A stretch of 27,482 nucleotides of DNA. Source: Mnemiopsis leidyi (Eukaryota > Ctenophora > Tentaculata > Lobata > Bolinopsidae). The position numbers and the translations under genes were made by a program. Below are positions 9,550 through 19,878 of the stretch, piece by piece. Every line of letters begins with the position of its first letter. The stretch's first letter is position 1. Where the stretch lies: NCBI GenBank assembly GCA_000226015.1, contig JH152987.1, forward strand, positions 12,469 through 39,950, given 5' to 3'. Below the pieces are notes generated by a model. That model saw only the letters and a program-made list of their open reading frames with translations, had not been told where the DNA came from and made no database searches.

Positions 9550-10655
9550 TAAACGTCCCTGCATTTCGCTGAATAAATTCAGCTCGCATTTTAAATTCCG
9601 CTTTTGTCCGAGTTGGTGCGTTTAATTTAGTGCCTACACAAAAATATCAAATCGGTTAAAATATTTGTCAAGTTCAAAACGAAAGATTCCGTACATTCTT
9701 GGTCCAATTAATGCAACGTAGTCGTGTCAAATGTCTACGTGTAGCCTAATTTGGTATCCTTTAGACGACTTAACGTGTTATCTGAATGCTATGACAGAAC
9801 TCATAAAAATTTACGCCCAAAGCGGTCGAATTAGTTTAGGCGAGTCAGACACTATCCGAATCAGATCAATATCAAAATACTTCCGCTATTTGCACTTACT
9901 GTTCAATGCATGACGCAAATATTTTCAAAGAATTCATGAATGACTGAGCTGTAAGTGGAATAAACTTTCTAAGTCTTGTCACCTGGCAGAGTGATAATGA
10001 AGCATAATGGTCGATAACAAGCTACTGAAATTCTGATATTATCATCCCTCTTTACGGCCTTTTTACAAGCCGCTAAACGGCTTGAAATTCCTCTAATTCT
10101 TTTTCCTAAACCCAAGAATTGTGTCTCTCGTTATGACCGTTGCATGTAACTGAAGAGTTTCAATCTAGAAATGAGACGTTTAGTTCAGCTTGAACTGCCT
10201 CTAACATATCCTTATTAAGTTCCGTCAATACCCAACTCAGCGAAATGTCAACTATATACGGATAACAATCTTCCGATTCGTGATTATGATTACCCTACTG
10301 ATCGTTCTTACTCAGATTATTCAACCTGCAACTATTTCCACTTAACCTGCATTTCTCATAAAAACTCCAATCCAATTCAGCCTCCTTTCTCCTCACAAAT
10401 ATCAGCAATAGATATCATCTCACTCTGTATCACAAAGTTGCAATAAAGATACATTCACGATGCAGTGTCACTCATCATATCTTGAGCAGCACAAAGAGAG
10501 ACAGAGATTGCTGCTATATATAATGGAGTAAGCTGTAGCATGCATGTAATGCCCTCTTATGACTGAATCTGCTGCAGTCGTGCCGGCCGCACTATATTAC
10601 ATTTATATTGGAGAAAGCAAAAAGTAATGCTGCTTGTTGTTCTGCAATGGATCTA
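9550..10655. other. No gene seen
   Basis: AT-rich and stop-dense on both strands. A TATATATAAT string at about 10514-10527 resembles a TATA element but has no associated exon or upstream promoter motifs. Confidence 0.5.
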
Positions 10656-10659
10656 GATT

Positions 10660-10815
10660 CTAGAGATAGGTTTCACTATATACTGACACAGATAGGTTTT
10701 ACTATCATGATACAGATAGGTTTTGCTATATAGTATATATTTCAATACAGATAGGTTCTACTATAATGATACAGATAGGAATCACTATACTGATACATTT
10801 AGGTTTCTATATTCA
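10660..10815. repeat. Degenerate tandem array, about 27-35 bp period
   Basis: About six diverged copies of a unit containing GATACAGATAGGTTTTACTA, separated by variable AT-rich spacers. Copies start near 10662, 10688, 10720, 10753, 10779 and 10802. The decay indicates an older array than those at 3110 or 4070. Confidence 0.8.
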
Positions 10816-10829
10816 TTTAGAGGTTTTTA

Positions 10830-12370
10830 GGACGCAAACATTTAATGTGCAAACGCAGTGATGCTTTTAAGAAATTGCGTAAGTCAATCCTGTAAGAATA
10901 GTTCAGAGTCAGCAATACAAGGGCAATACAAGGGCTTTGACGCCAGTCCGGAGTTGAGCGGTTGTCATCTGGAGCTGACTGAACTTTGCAGTTCACTGTA
11001 CATTGCTGTTTATTGTATGCTCATTCTAGTAGTCTAATCTAAAGGACATATCAAAATTTGTGTACAAGCCTGCATACTCATTTAATACGGTCGGTTAACG
11101 CACGAATCAATGTCTTTTTGACTTATGACGGACTGAAAAAATGTGGCCACAAAACCTCTCATAGAACCTGTGACTTATCTAACGGGCTCTAATATGTAAC
11201 TTAACTAGACTCGAGAAAGATGAACATGGCGTTTGCTTTGTTATTTCATAATCACATGTGATATAAAACATTGAAGACGAAAAGTATGAGTACTGCATAT
11301 AGAATAATGTTATGATTGGGATCTATTTTGGATCATGATCTAACCTCTCTCTCTCGTCCAAACGGATCATTCTTGTAACAGAGCTCTAATAGGTCTTGTA
11401 TCGGGTATTGAGGTGAAGCAGTTCAGGGATGAGTATATGAGCTACGTCTATTCACTATTGACGTTAGACTTGGTATCTAATGTACTTTTGGGACAAATTT
11501 CGTGATATCTGCTTTGATGTCGTGAGAATAAGATGTGCAGATGACAAGATGTCGCGTACTATGTAATCTCTATAATCACATTGTTTCTCCGAATTATTAT
11601 GTCAAGTCTAAAATTTAGTTCATGTTATCTTTACATTCAATTCTTATCTATTTTATCTATGGTTTGAAGTAAAAGTACTACTCTGGAGTCTGGACCGCAA
11701 CATTTATTCTGAATTTAAATTTCTTGAGATGTAATAGGGCTAAAGTTTAGCGTTCGCAGAAAAGCTCAATAGCTGTTTAAGTATGTTTAAACTTTAAGTC
11801 CGTAATTTTAATAGCTACAATTCACGGCCGGTTGTAAGTTTTCCTAACCAGACACCAGTACATATCTACAGCCAATATGTGGAATCATCACTGATCAAAC
11901 AATTTACGATTAATTTGTTCCAGTTTCACTGCCAATAATTTCACTGTAGCTGCTCCAGTCTGTGCGGCAGAAATTTCATTACGAGTGGTTGTATTCTGCT
12001 GCTCGATTGCTTCTAGCAGAGGGCAGAAACTAGCAGAGTAGCTTCTTTAGAGTTGGAGAGACGGAAATCTAGCGTCCGCTTGAGACCAAACTAAGCGGGC
12101 GCAATTCTTGTTCTTTTTATGGTCACAAAATTCGTTCGCTAAAACTACAATAATTATGTTTACGGCTCTGTTAATTTTCATTTGAAAGGAATATCCTAAA
12201 ATAGTTTAAAACACACTCAAAGAACACTCTGATTGTTAAACCTAGGTGCCCGCTCCGTTTGTATCCGTCGGTGTGGCCGTGTAGAAAGTTTAAAAAGGGA
12301 CCGCGTATCCTGAAAAATAGAAGAACGATCTGATCAGTGTTATTAAACCGCGGTTCATTTGCCAAGATTC
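10830..12370. other. No gene seen
   Basis: Long AT-rich stretch without convincing exons. An imperfect GC-rich inverted repeat (GCGTCCGCTT against AAGCGGGCGC) lies at about 12071-12102. A duplicated GGCAATACAAGGG-like string lies at about 10915-10935. Confidence 0.5.
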
Positions 12371-12378
12371 ACACACAG

Positions 12379-12461
12379 CCAATGACACTGATGGACAGGC
12401 CAACCAGCGGGCAGCATCTTTCAAAAGGACCAATCAGAGTCGAGTATACAGATCACGTGAC
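12379..12461 (+). promoter_or_regulatory. CCAAT/E-box promoter module (copy 2)
   Basis: CCAAT lies at 12379-12383 and 12430-12434, with a near-match CCAAC at about 12400. GATCACGTGAC is at 12451-12461. The offset from the second CCAAT to CACGTG is 24 bp, with spacer CAGAGTCGAGTATACAGAT. The extended CCAATCAGA matches the NF-Y preference; the E-box matches USF/TFE. A TAATATA string at 12523-12529 could act as a weak TATA for rightward transcription into the ORF at 12622. Confidence 0.55.
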
Positions 12462-12621
12462 AAGTCCACACTCCCCCATGAGTAAAACGAAGTGAGGGGC
12501 CGAGAGAAGGGGGCGTCTAGGGTAATATACCCCTCTACCTTCCCACTGAAATAACAGGCAGTTAACAGCACCGCTTTACATCAACATCCCTTGTATTGTA
12601 AACGTTCAGAGAACGGTTTTC

Positions 12622-12833
12622 ATGGGGAGGCGTCTACTTGAAATAGGCTGGCCTCCAAAAAAAATTTGCGAAATCTCCCGACGAATACCGTTTTCATCAC
12701 AACGAGAAAGTAAACAGAACTGTCTACCTCCTGTTACAGTGTGGAAGAGTTACAATTCTGACCCGTTTTTAGAAGATTTCACCAAACTTGTCATGACCCC
12801 GGTAGCGAATAACAGCTTGACAGAAACAACTAG
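12622..12833 (+). CDS. Candidate first coding exon downstream of module 2
   Basis: An ATG at 12622 opens 70 complete codons up to a donor-like CTAG then GTAAAG, with the exon ending at 12833 in phase 2. Unspliced, the frame would stop immediately at the TAA contained in GTAA. It begins 161 bp after the E-box of the CCAAT module and about 93 bp after the TAATATA string, a sensible 5' UTR distance. The peptide starts MGRRLLEIGWPPKK, has a mixed non-repetitive composition with two Trp and two Cys, and no signal peptide or membrane segment. I do not recognise the family. The initiation context is weak (T at -3, G at +4). The downstream exon was not found. A chance ORF cannot be excluded. Confidence 0.35.
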
Positions 12834-12853
12834 GTAAAGAGTCTGACACTCAG

Positions 12854-12882
12854 TCATACACACCTCAGTAGGGTGTGTATGA
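12854..12882. repeat. Perfect 11-bp hairpin
   Basis: TCATACACACC (12854-12864) and GGTGTGTATGA (12872-12882) form a perfect stem with a 7-base loop. It lies just downstream of the candidate donor at 12834, so it would be near the start of an intron if that exon is real. It is followed by an AT dinucleotide-rich tract. Confidence 0.6.
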
Positions 12883-12964
12883 TATATAATATATATAATA
12901 ATACAGACGCGTGCCCTGTGATTGTGTATCGCAAGCAGCCTTCCTCCCACCTCAATCACTTCAT

Positions 12965-13560
12965 GTTACGCTGCTTGTCGGGGCTCTCCTCCAGTTTAAT
13001 TAAACCAGGGTAGTAATGCTGCTTAGAATCGCTTCTATCTAATTATCTTTTCAAATGTATGAGACATACTTTGGATAGTTTGGAAGATGTTTTATTGGCT
13101 GAAAATAAGGAGGCCTTCAACTGTGAATTTACAACCTTGATATTTAATTATCTGTAAACTTAAGTAAGAAATTTTTCTTAATTTTGCTCTTACGACATAA
13201 AGCTAAAAGCATAGATTATGAGATAAAGATCTAGCACGAGAATATTTTGTCGTTAAACACAGACCCAACGAAACCTTGTTTTGGCATTATTCATCCTCTC
13301 GCCAACTTACCGGATCGTTTACGCAATTTTGCACTGTGCTGCAAGGGAAATTCATCATAAATATAACAATTTCCCATCACACGGAGACACTATTTCCATA
13401 CGATTTCTATTTTAATCACGGTGTCTCCTGTCCAGACTGCCCGACTCCCCCGACAACCACACCAAGATGACTAAAACCCATTCCCAGAGCTGTTAACGGT
13501 GCGTTTCAAATGCATGTACTTTTAACTTTTATTGTACTCATCTCCTTGCCTGAAAGTGTT
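12965..13560. other. No gene seen
   Basis: AT-rich with scattered pyrimidine tracts. A plus-strand acceptor-like TTTTACCTTGCAG ends at 13572, and the same place read on the minus strand gives a donor-like CTGCAAG then GTAAAA. Neither anchors a convincing exon. Confidence 0.45.
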
Positions 13561-13671
13561 TTTACCTTGCAGGAGGAAAGTCAGATAATTGCCAATTAAC
13601 AAACCTTCACACGTGCAAATGACAAAAACAACGTAACGTTTAATGGCTACTTTCCCCGATGGACGCCTCCC

Positions 13672-13784
13672 ATTGGTTAACGCGTAAAAGGACGATCACA
13701 GTTGCCAAACTCCATGGCAACGTGACTGCCACGTGGGCTGAACGAGAGTTTCTGATTGGTGGGGAGCGGAGAGCTCGTATAAGC
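13672..13784. promoter_or_regulatory. CCAAT/E-box promoter module (copy 3, minus orientation) with RFX half-site
   Basis: On the minus strand CCAATCA begins at 13759 and CACGTG at 13735, an offset of 24 bp. A further inverted CCAAT is at 13672-13676. Between them lie GTTGCC (13701-13706) and CCATGGCAAC (13712-13721), which give one good RFX half-site but with wrong spacing for a full X-box. A TATAAG at 13779-13784 on the plus strand could position a rightward start near 13810, followed by a donor-like GGGAGG then GTGAAG near 13828. A leftward untranslated exon ending at AAG/GTAAAA (13567) is equally possible. A bidirectional promoter fits best. Confidence 0.5.
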
Positions 13785-14349
13785 TTACGTCTGCTGCCAA
13801 GTAGTGTGTAGTTCTTTGTGTGGGGAGGGTGAAGTCAAAACTTGTACTATTCAGGGTTGGAGTAGAAGCAGTGACAGGGAGAGAAATTCCTTCCTCTGAT
13901 GGTGGGGATACTGATATTTGGAGTCAGGAGTTTGTTCATTTGATTTGTCAATTAAACATCGTCCTGAAATTTAGACATAGGATGTTTTATTTCTGGCTGG
14001 TGTCCATCGAACTGATTAGAAAATAAAAAGTTTGTCTAGATTCGGTGAACGTTAAGTTTAAAAAATAATGCAGTTCCCAGTTTATTTTGACGAACTTCGT
14101 GATCTAATCCTTTCAGTTATTTTTATCATGAGGTTTGTTTTGGCTATTAATGGCAGAAATTAAGTCTTTTTTATTTAAAACTTACATTACTTCGGTGTAA
14201 CCAACACTCAACAGCCATGTGGTTACAATGTGACCGGCCAATTACAGGAGCCGAAGGATCTAATAAGGTCAGCGACGGTTAATGTAGTGTGACCCTACTG
14301 CTACCGCGAGCGTAGCTACTGATATTAACCCTCAATCATGGTTTCTCGT

Positions 14350-14505
14350 TCATTTGGCTGAGTCGACCGGGGGGCTGCATGGACCCGACGGAACTTTAGC
14401 AGGGCGTCAAAGACGCTCATCCCGTGGCTGGGCAACACAGAGATTCGAACTCTGAACCTCTGGAATAGAAGTCTAATGCTCTAAGCTGTGCGCCACTCAG
14501 CAACC
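14350..14505 (-). mobile_element. tRNA-derived SINE (head and part of body)
   Basis: On the minus strand 14505-14421 resembles a tRNA. An A-box-like TGGCGCACAGCTTAGAGC (14495-14478) and a B box GTTCGAATC (14450-14442) sit in a perfect T-arm (CAGAG, TTCGAAT loop, CTCTG). The anticodon arm is poorly paired and the 5' end does not complement the 3' acceptor strand, so it is not a functional tRNA. The sequence continues as a body with a small hairpin (GCGTC-TTT-GACGC at 14416-14404) and C-rich DNA to about 14365. Its 3' limit, tail and target duplication could not be fixed, and I cannot name the SINE family. Confidence 0.6.
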
Positions 14506-14509
14506 TAAA

Positions 14510-15355
14510 ATCAAATTCTTTTTGGTTTGCAGACCACATCACATACGACATTTAGAACGTTCACATGTTACACCAAATATGAATCAGAAAGTTACAGTCA
14601 CGATAGATAAAGATATAATTGAGTAACGGTTACCAAGATTACCGAATCAAGTTCTTACATTCGCGTTAACCTAGAATATATCTCCTAACTAGTAGGTACC
14701 TAGGCTTAGGTCCACGGACTTGTCTGAGTTAGATAACTTATAACTGAACACACACTCACTTATTAACCAAGCTGTAACTTTGTCCCGAAGTACAATTCTA
14801 GGACATTTAAAAGTTGCAACGACATCTAGAAATAGTAGCTCACTTGTCTCCGTTTAGTCGACAAAACTTACAAATATGCATGAGAAACCCACGAAGTGAA
14901 TCGAGCGAAAAACTTTAAATATCTCTAATTTTTATGAGGAAAACTTAGATTGGCTGGATGTCGTTTGTATCAGTAGCTTATCGGTTACGTATAACTCAAA
15001 CTGATGAAATAATCTGTAAGCATAGCTTAGTCGATTTGAACATGTCTAATTTTAGCGGGGCACATTGATAATGTGACGTTAAACAGGTAAAACGACGGTT
15101 TGTCTTGACGTGAATTTATTACTGGTTTTGTATTTCATTCCAATTGATCTGAAATGTTAACTCCACTATGGTGAAATGTGGATCTCATTCTGGAACCATG
15201 ATGTCAAAATGTGTACGGCAGTCCTAATTCTTGGTGGGCATCTGATCGTTGTAGCAGTACGTACGAATATGTCATCTGGTCATTTGAATATGATGTATTA
15301 CAAAGGGACTGATATCGATGGTCACGTCCGTTTAAAGATATTTAACTAGATGTGG
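14510..15355. other. No gene seen
   Basis: AT-rich and stop-dense. I see nothing supportable beyond short direct repeats. Confidence 0.5.
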
Positions 15356-15360
15356 GTACC

Positions 15361-15370
15361 GTGACGTCAC
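15361..15370. promoter_or_regulatory. Perfect CRE palindrome
   Basis: GTGACGTCAC contains the full CREB/ATF site TGACGTCA (15362-15369). A second full site lies at 8691-8698. One or two such octamers could occur by chance in a window this size, and no promoter context is visible. Confidence 0.3.
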
Positions 15371-15699
15371 CTTAAATGTCCCCAATAATAGCCACATTAC
15401 CATGGGGGCAATGTAAATACGGCTTTATAAGATGTCCCTATTTTAGACTAGTCTGTGTATCATTCTCTTATTGAAATACTAAATTTAGACACTAAAAAAC
15501 AACTCTCGGTTAGAAAGAATTTTGTTTTGACTCCAAGCACTGCAGGTAAGGTGGTAACTGGTGAGACCTTGCAAAAGTGAGGGTGATTTGTAATGGCTTC
15601 ATGTTCAGAATCCCAGCAACAACCTGAACTCTTACCAACACTGAACATTACCTTGCGGTTTAAAACTGGTATACAGCCGAGTAGCATTTCAATCTAGCA

Positions 15700-16260
15700 G
15701 CATACAGTCGAGTCTAGATATATACAGACCTACCACCAGACACACATTTCTAGCGTTACTTCTGGGGAGCTGTGTTGAAGTCATATGTCTGGATTTACTC
15801 GAGATTCTGATTCTTTAAAGCTCTGGAAGTCGTTGTTATGTTATGTTATCGCTATTTCTTAGTTCTTCCTCGAGTAGCAGGATTTAGAGGATATTCCAAA
15901 AGTCATGACGAATAATGCCTTCAGTTCTGGGTATCACACTTTTTATACAAAACAATAATGCAAACACAGTTTGTAGTACATTTTTGTAATTTGCTCCAGC
16001 TCTAAGCACAGTAGACTACACAAACTAGTTTACTCCATCCTCCATAATATGACAAGCCTCTCCAATGAACTGTACACAAATATTTCCCTGCAAATAATCT
16101 CAAAGGAACGTCTTGGACGGGCCAGAGTTAATTAATCAAGACATGCCTCATCTTTCTCTGCACATTTAATTAAACTAAATCCGTTAAATGCACCCCACTG
16201 TGACCACCCACATGACATATACTATTTCTTTACTTTATGTACACTAGCGCTCGCCCGGGT
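15700..16260. other. No gene seen
   Basis: AT-rich. Minus-strand donor-like strings lie just left of it (GTTG then GTAAGAG near 15637; CAAG then GTAATG near 15653) without a verifiable exon. Confidence 0.45.
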
Positions 16261-16264
16261 GGAG

Positions 16265-16277
16265 ATATATATATAAA
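16265..16277 (+). promoter_or_regulatory. TATA box
   Basis: TATATATATAAAA ends about 50 bp before the ATG at 16328. A start near 16297-16303 would leave a leader of about 25-30 bases. There are no CCAAT or E-box elements nearby. Confidence 0.35.
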
Positions 16278-16327
16278 AACTTGCTTTAAAGTAAGGCCCT
16301 ATATGGTAGATTTACTGATTCTGCAGG

Positions 16328-16561
16328 ATGCAGTACAAGGAACAGGGATATAAAAGAATAAAGGATAGGCTATTCAATATTTTATTTATAATGTCCGACA
16401 AAATGGATTGCGAATCTGCATTAAGAAATGAGGATATTGTGATATCGCTTGGATTGTTTGGAGGGAGTGATTTTATTCAGGGTGTGGTCAGAATGACCCG
16501 AGTTGCAGTAGATGTACACAATGGAATTTTCGACAAAATCTCCCATCTGAGTCTTATTTAA
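16328..16561 (+). CDS. Candidate 77-codon ORF or exon, unknown function
   Basis: ATG at 16328, TAA at 16559-16561. Two readings fit: a small intronless gene driven by the TATA box about 50 bp upstream, or an internal/terminal exon using the acceptor ATTTACTGATTCTGCAG that ends at 16326. The peptide begins with a basic stretch (MQYKEQGYKRIKDR). It continues with mixed residues including SDKMDCESALRNED and a glycine pair in LGLFGGSDF, and no signal peptide or clear membrane span. Composition is more protein-like than other ORFs of similar size nearby. I recognise no family. No AATAAA follows closely. The satellite array starts about 300 bp downstream. Confidence 0.35.
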   Translation: MQYKEQGYKRIKDRLFNILFIMSDKMDCESALRNEDIVISLGLFGGSDFIQGVVRMTRVAVDVHNGIFDKISHLSLI

Positions 16562-16867
16562 CATATTCATGACCTGCCACCTGCTTATTACTGTCTCTCT
16601 GGTTCAGTCTCGCTTGTAACATTGCTCTTAAACTGTCCTGGAAATGGAATGTAGAAGTAGTTGCCTTTCCTAATCCTTTCAAAGCGACTGTTTAAACGCT
16701 GAGTGCTGAAAAAGAGAGAGAGATGGTTAGGGAACTACCGAATACAGTACAGCGCATTGCGTCAGCTTGGGGCATGGCAAAATTGATATTTTCTCAGATG
16801 GGAAATGTTTAGAAAATATTTATCCATCCTCTTGACTTAAATTTCACCACAGACCGGTCCATTTGTA

Positions 16868-17890
16868 TATTAATTTATTCTGCATTGTACTATAACTTTG
16901 TACTAAATTTATTCTGCAATTTACTATAACTATGTACTATAACTATGTACTAAATTTATTCTGCAATTTACTATAACTATGTACTATAACTATGTATTAA
17001 ATTTGTTCTGCAATTTACTATAACTATGAACTATGACTNNNNNNNNNNNNNNNNNNNNNNNNNNNNNNNNNNNNNNNNNNNNNNNNNNNNNNNNNNNNNN
17101 NNNNNNNNNNNNNNNNNNNNNNNNNNNNNNNNNNNNNNNNNNNNNNNNNNNNNNNNNNNNNNNNNNNNNNNNNNNNNNNNNNNNNNNNNNNNNNNNNNNN
17201 NNNNNNNNNNNNNNNNNNNNNNNNNNNNNNNNNNNNNNNNNNNNNNNNNNNNNNNNNNNNNNNNNNNNNNNNNNNNNNNNNNNNNNNNNNNNNNNNNNNN
17301 NNNNNNNNNNNNNNNNNNNNNNNNNNNNNNNNNNNNNNNNNNNNNNNNNNNNNNNNNNNNNNNNNNNNNNNNNNNNNNNNNNNNNNNNNNNNNNNNNNNN
17401 NNNNTATAACTATGTACTATAACTATGTACTAAATTTATTCTGCAATTTACTATAACTATGTACTACAAGTATGTACAAATTTATTCTGCAATTTACTAT
17501 AACTATGTACTACAAGTATGTACTAAATTTATTCTGCAATTTACTATAACTATGTACTATAACTATGTACTAAATTTATTCTACAATTTACTATAACTAT
17601 GTACTACAAGTATGTACTAAATTTATTCTGCAATTTACTATAACTATGTACTATAATAACTATGTATTAAATTTATTCTGCAATTTACTATAACTATGTA
17701 CTACAAGTATGTACTAAATTTATTCTGCAATTTACTATAACTATGTACTATAACTATGTACTAAATTTATTCTGCAATTTACTATAACTATGTACTATAA
17801 CTATGTACTAAATTTATTCTGCAATTTACTATAACTATGTACTATAACTATGTACTATAACTATGTACTAAATTTATTCTGCAATTTACT
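16868..17890. repeat. Satellite/minisatellite, about 47-bp unit, containing an assembly gap
   Basis: The unit combines AAATTTATTCTGCAATTTAC with one to three ACTATGTACTATA submotifs, giving a 47-bp period with length variants. Two alternating subtypes differ at TAACTATGTAC versus CAAGTATGTAC. Edge units (16868-16930) are the most diverged. A remnant with ACTATGTACTGTAACTATTCTGC lies outside at about 18298-18321. The true array length is unknown because of the gap. Confidence 0.95.
17039..17404. other. Assembly gap (366 N)
   Basis: A run of unresolved bases inside the 47-bp array; both flanks are array sequence. Any ORF crossing it is an artefact. Confidence 0.99.
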
Positions 17891-17894
17891 TTAC

Positions 17895-19580
17895 GTAAAA
17901 TACACACACATGCCTATGTGATGTTTTCTTTGTTTTATTAGCTCGCTTATCAGCACTTAAACACGCCGAGATAAGGAGGACGCTACTCCACTGGGCTTGT
18001 TTGTGTTTGAAGTACACGACATCTACACACACTCGCCAGCAGTATCCTCCAACTTAATTCAGTAATCCTTCAGAGCTCGTCTGAAAGTCTGATCTAGTTA
18101 GGCGCTTGATCAGTCTTAAGAGGAGCGTATGGCCAGTAGGGCTCTTGTAATCGAACTGAAGGAAAAAAAGAAGGACGAACCGGATCTGGACTTTATGATT
18201 AAATCTGAGATCATAAACAATAATTATTCTGTAATCTATAATCTGTAACTTATGATGATGTATAACTATTTGAATTTTGAAATCAAATGTACTTAAACTA
18301 TGTACTGTAACTATTCTGCACCTATAACAGCCTTGTTGAACCTCTTAATATAAATCACAATCAGGTCATCACAGGACATGATAATTCTGCCCGATATTTA
18401 GGCCAATAAGCTAGGAATAAACCACTGTCATGATAATCAGCACCAGATTGAGATTACAGCTACCGCTATCACTGTCTAATCAGAATATTTAGCATCAAAC
18501 CCGACCCTCTAATTCCAACTGCCCCTCTCTGAAATTATACTACAATCTAGAGGTAAACTACTCGATTTAGAGTGCCTCTGTCGCTAGGGATAGGCAGGTA
18601 TCACTAAATTTAGGGTTGTAATCTACCCAGTCCTTAACCTCGTAGTTAATTAGGTGGTTACCCTCGCGTCACATCTACTAAGAACAGTGGCCCCTAATTT
18701 TACGTAATTTTCGGGAAGAATACGTTACTACTGCATGGTGGAGAAGTAACTGAATGAAGTGGTTAGCTGACCAATGTAGTAAACAAACGGTCTGGTTTTT
18801 AAAATCAAATATTTGGCGGGATATACTGTTCCTAATTCAACTCTAGTAACTAATAATATAACAATTATACTCCCAATATTGAGGTAGATGGTCCGGTCCG
18901 AGGCCCTCAATAATTGTAGTTAGGCACCATTGACCGTATGATATTGCTCAGTAATCTTGCTTGTTTCAAGCCCGTTATAGTCATTTCATCCCAATTTCCT
19001 TGTATGATTAGTACTTGTGTAGGTGCACTGGTACTTACTACGATATTCAATGAGTAGTAACCAGCTCGAAAAGAAGCAAAGAGATCTATTTTGTCTTGTT
19101 ACAAACCCTGTACAATGTTTAATGGGGTTTCGAATTTATAAAATTATGAACCTAATGGACATGATAGAAACTGAACTTCTGTTTGTAACTACCTCATGTG
19201 ACTCGATCATTGCGGTGTTAGTCATTAGCTATCATTAAGGCGCTGGCACGCGCGGCGGTCATTAGCTATCAGTATCAAATTTACTCAAAATGATGTAAGT
19301 AATTTGATTAAAGGAAAAATTATCGTCTTCGTAATAACCATTAACCATTCATTCATCATTGTTTAGTGTCAGTGTTATACACACCAAATAATTTAGTATG
19401 TAGCACATACTATAAATACAATTTTACAGTCAACGACTACTATACAATATAATATAATACTAATAGTAATATCGGAATGGCCTAGCCTGTAATAATCGTG
19501 TAATAATTTAAGATTAAACAAAAGCACAGTTGTACAACCATTCTAACATCGCGATCGAGCTGCAAGCTGTTTGCAGTCGT
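17895..19580. other. No confident exon; splice-like strings only
   Basis: Probably intron or intergenic. A good acceptor (TTTTCTTTGTTTTATTAG) ends at 17941. The phase-1 reading after it is open for about 36 codons but resembles nothing and lacks a good donor. A 39-codon ATG ORF at 18129-18248 (start MASRALVIELKEKKKDE) is charged and protein-like but too short to support. If the gene ending at 20406 extends left, its exons could lie here or further upstream. Confidence 0.4.
19221..19271. repeat. 14-bp direct repeat flanking a GC-rich insert
   Basis: GTCATTAGCTATCA occurs at 19221-19234 and again at 19258-19271. Between them are 23 GC-rich bases including GGCACGCGCGGCG, unlike the AT-rich surroundings. 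It resembles a duplication flanking a tiny insertion or filler DNA. Confidence 0.6.
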
Positions 19581-19673
19581 GGTTGTGTGTGTGTTAGTGT
19601 GTGCATGTGTGCGTGTGTACTGTGCATGTGTGCGTGCGTGAGTGTGTGCGTGCGTGCGTGCGTTCGTGCGTGC
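19581..19673 (+). repeat. GT-rich microsatellite
   Basis: An impure GT array with GCGT variants (TGTGTGCG, TGCGTGCGTG). It lies about 85 bp before the acceptor at 19758 and would be intronic in the gene model proposed here. Alternating purine-pyrimidine sequence of this kind can adopt Z-DNA. Confidence 0.9.
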
Positions 19674-19758
19674 CTAATGTTTGCCTGTCAGTCTTGACTA
19701 TCAGTTTGTCTAAATCTCTGTTCGTCTTCTAGTCAATCTAACAGTTGCTCTATTTCAG

Positions 19759-19878
19759 CGACCGCCTCCAGGAAAGGCACGGACCGAGAGAGGATTGCTA
19801 ACACGGCAGGAGGAAACTGCAAGTATAACCGGATGAAAATAACACTTCACGTCGTCAACTCTCTGTCTAAAAGTCAGT
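19759..19878 (+). CDS. Candidate penultimate exon of a surface-protein gene
   Basis: A strong acceptor (polypyrimidine CTCTATTTCAG ending at 19758) precedes a sharp rise in GC. Read in phase 1, the exon gives about 39 codons (TASRKGTDRERIANTAGG at the start). It ends in KITLHVV, a pattern like the last strand of an immunoglobulin-type domain. A phase-1 donor, A then GTCAGT, would end the exon at 19878 and join in frame to the terminal exon at 20135 across a 256-bp intron. GTCAGT is a weak donor, and the expected Ig cysteine and tryptophan would have to lie in an earlier exon. The Ig assignment is therefore a guess, and other frames are open for shorter distances. Upstream exons were not identified. 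Confidence 0.3.

Noticed and set aside
14421..14505. Functional tRNA gene
   Set aside because: Acceptor strands do not pair and the anticodon stem is broken, so a SINE head is the better reading.
5070..15015. Hammerhead ribozyme core strings (CTGATGA near 5072 and 15000)
   Set aside because: No matching GAAA element and stems were found around either.
17026..17422. ORFs of about 127-129 codons
   Set aside because: They consist of assembly-gap Ns.
18129..18248. 39-codon ATG ORF with a charged, protein-like N terminus
   Set aside because: It is short enough to be chance and has no good donor or promoter.
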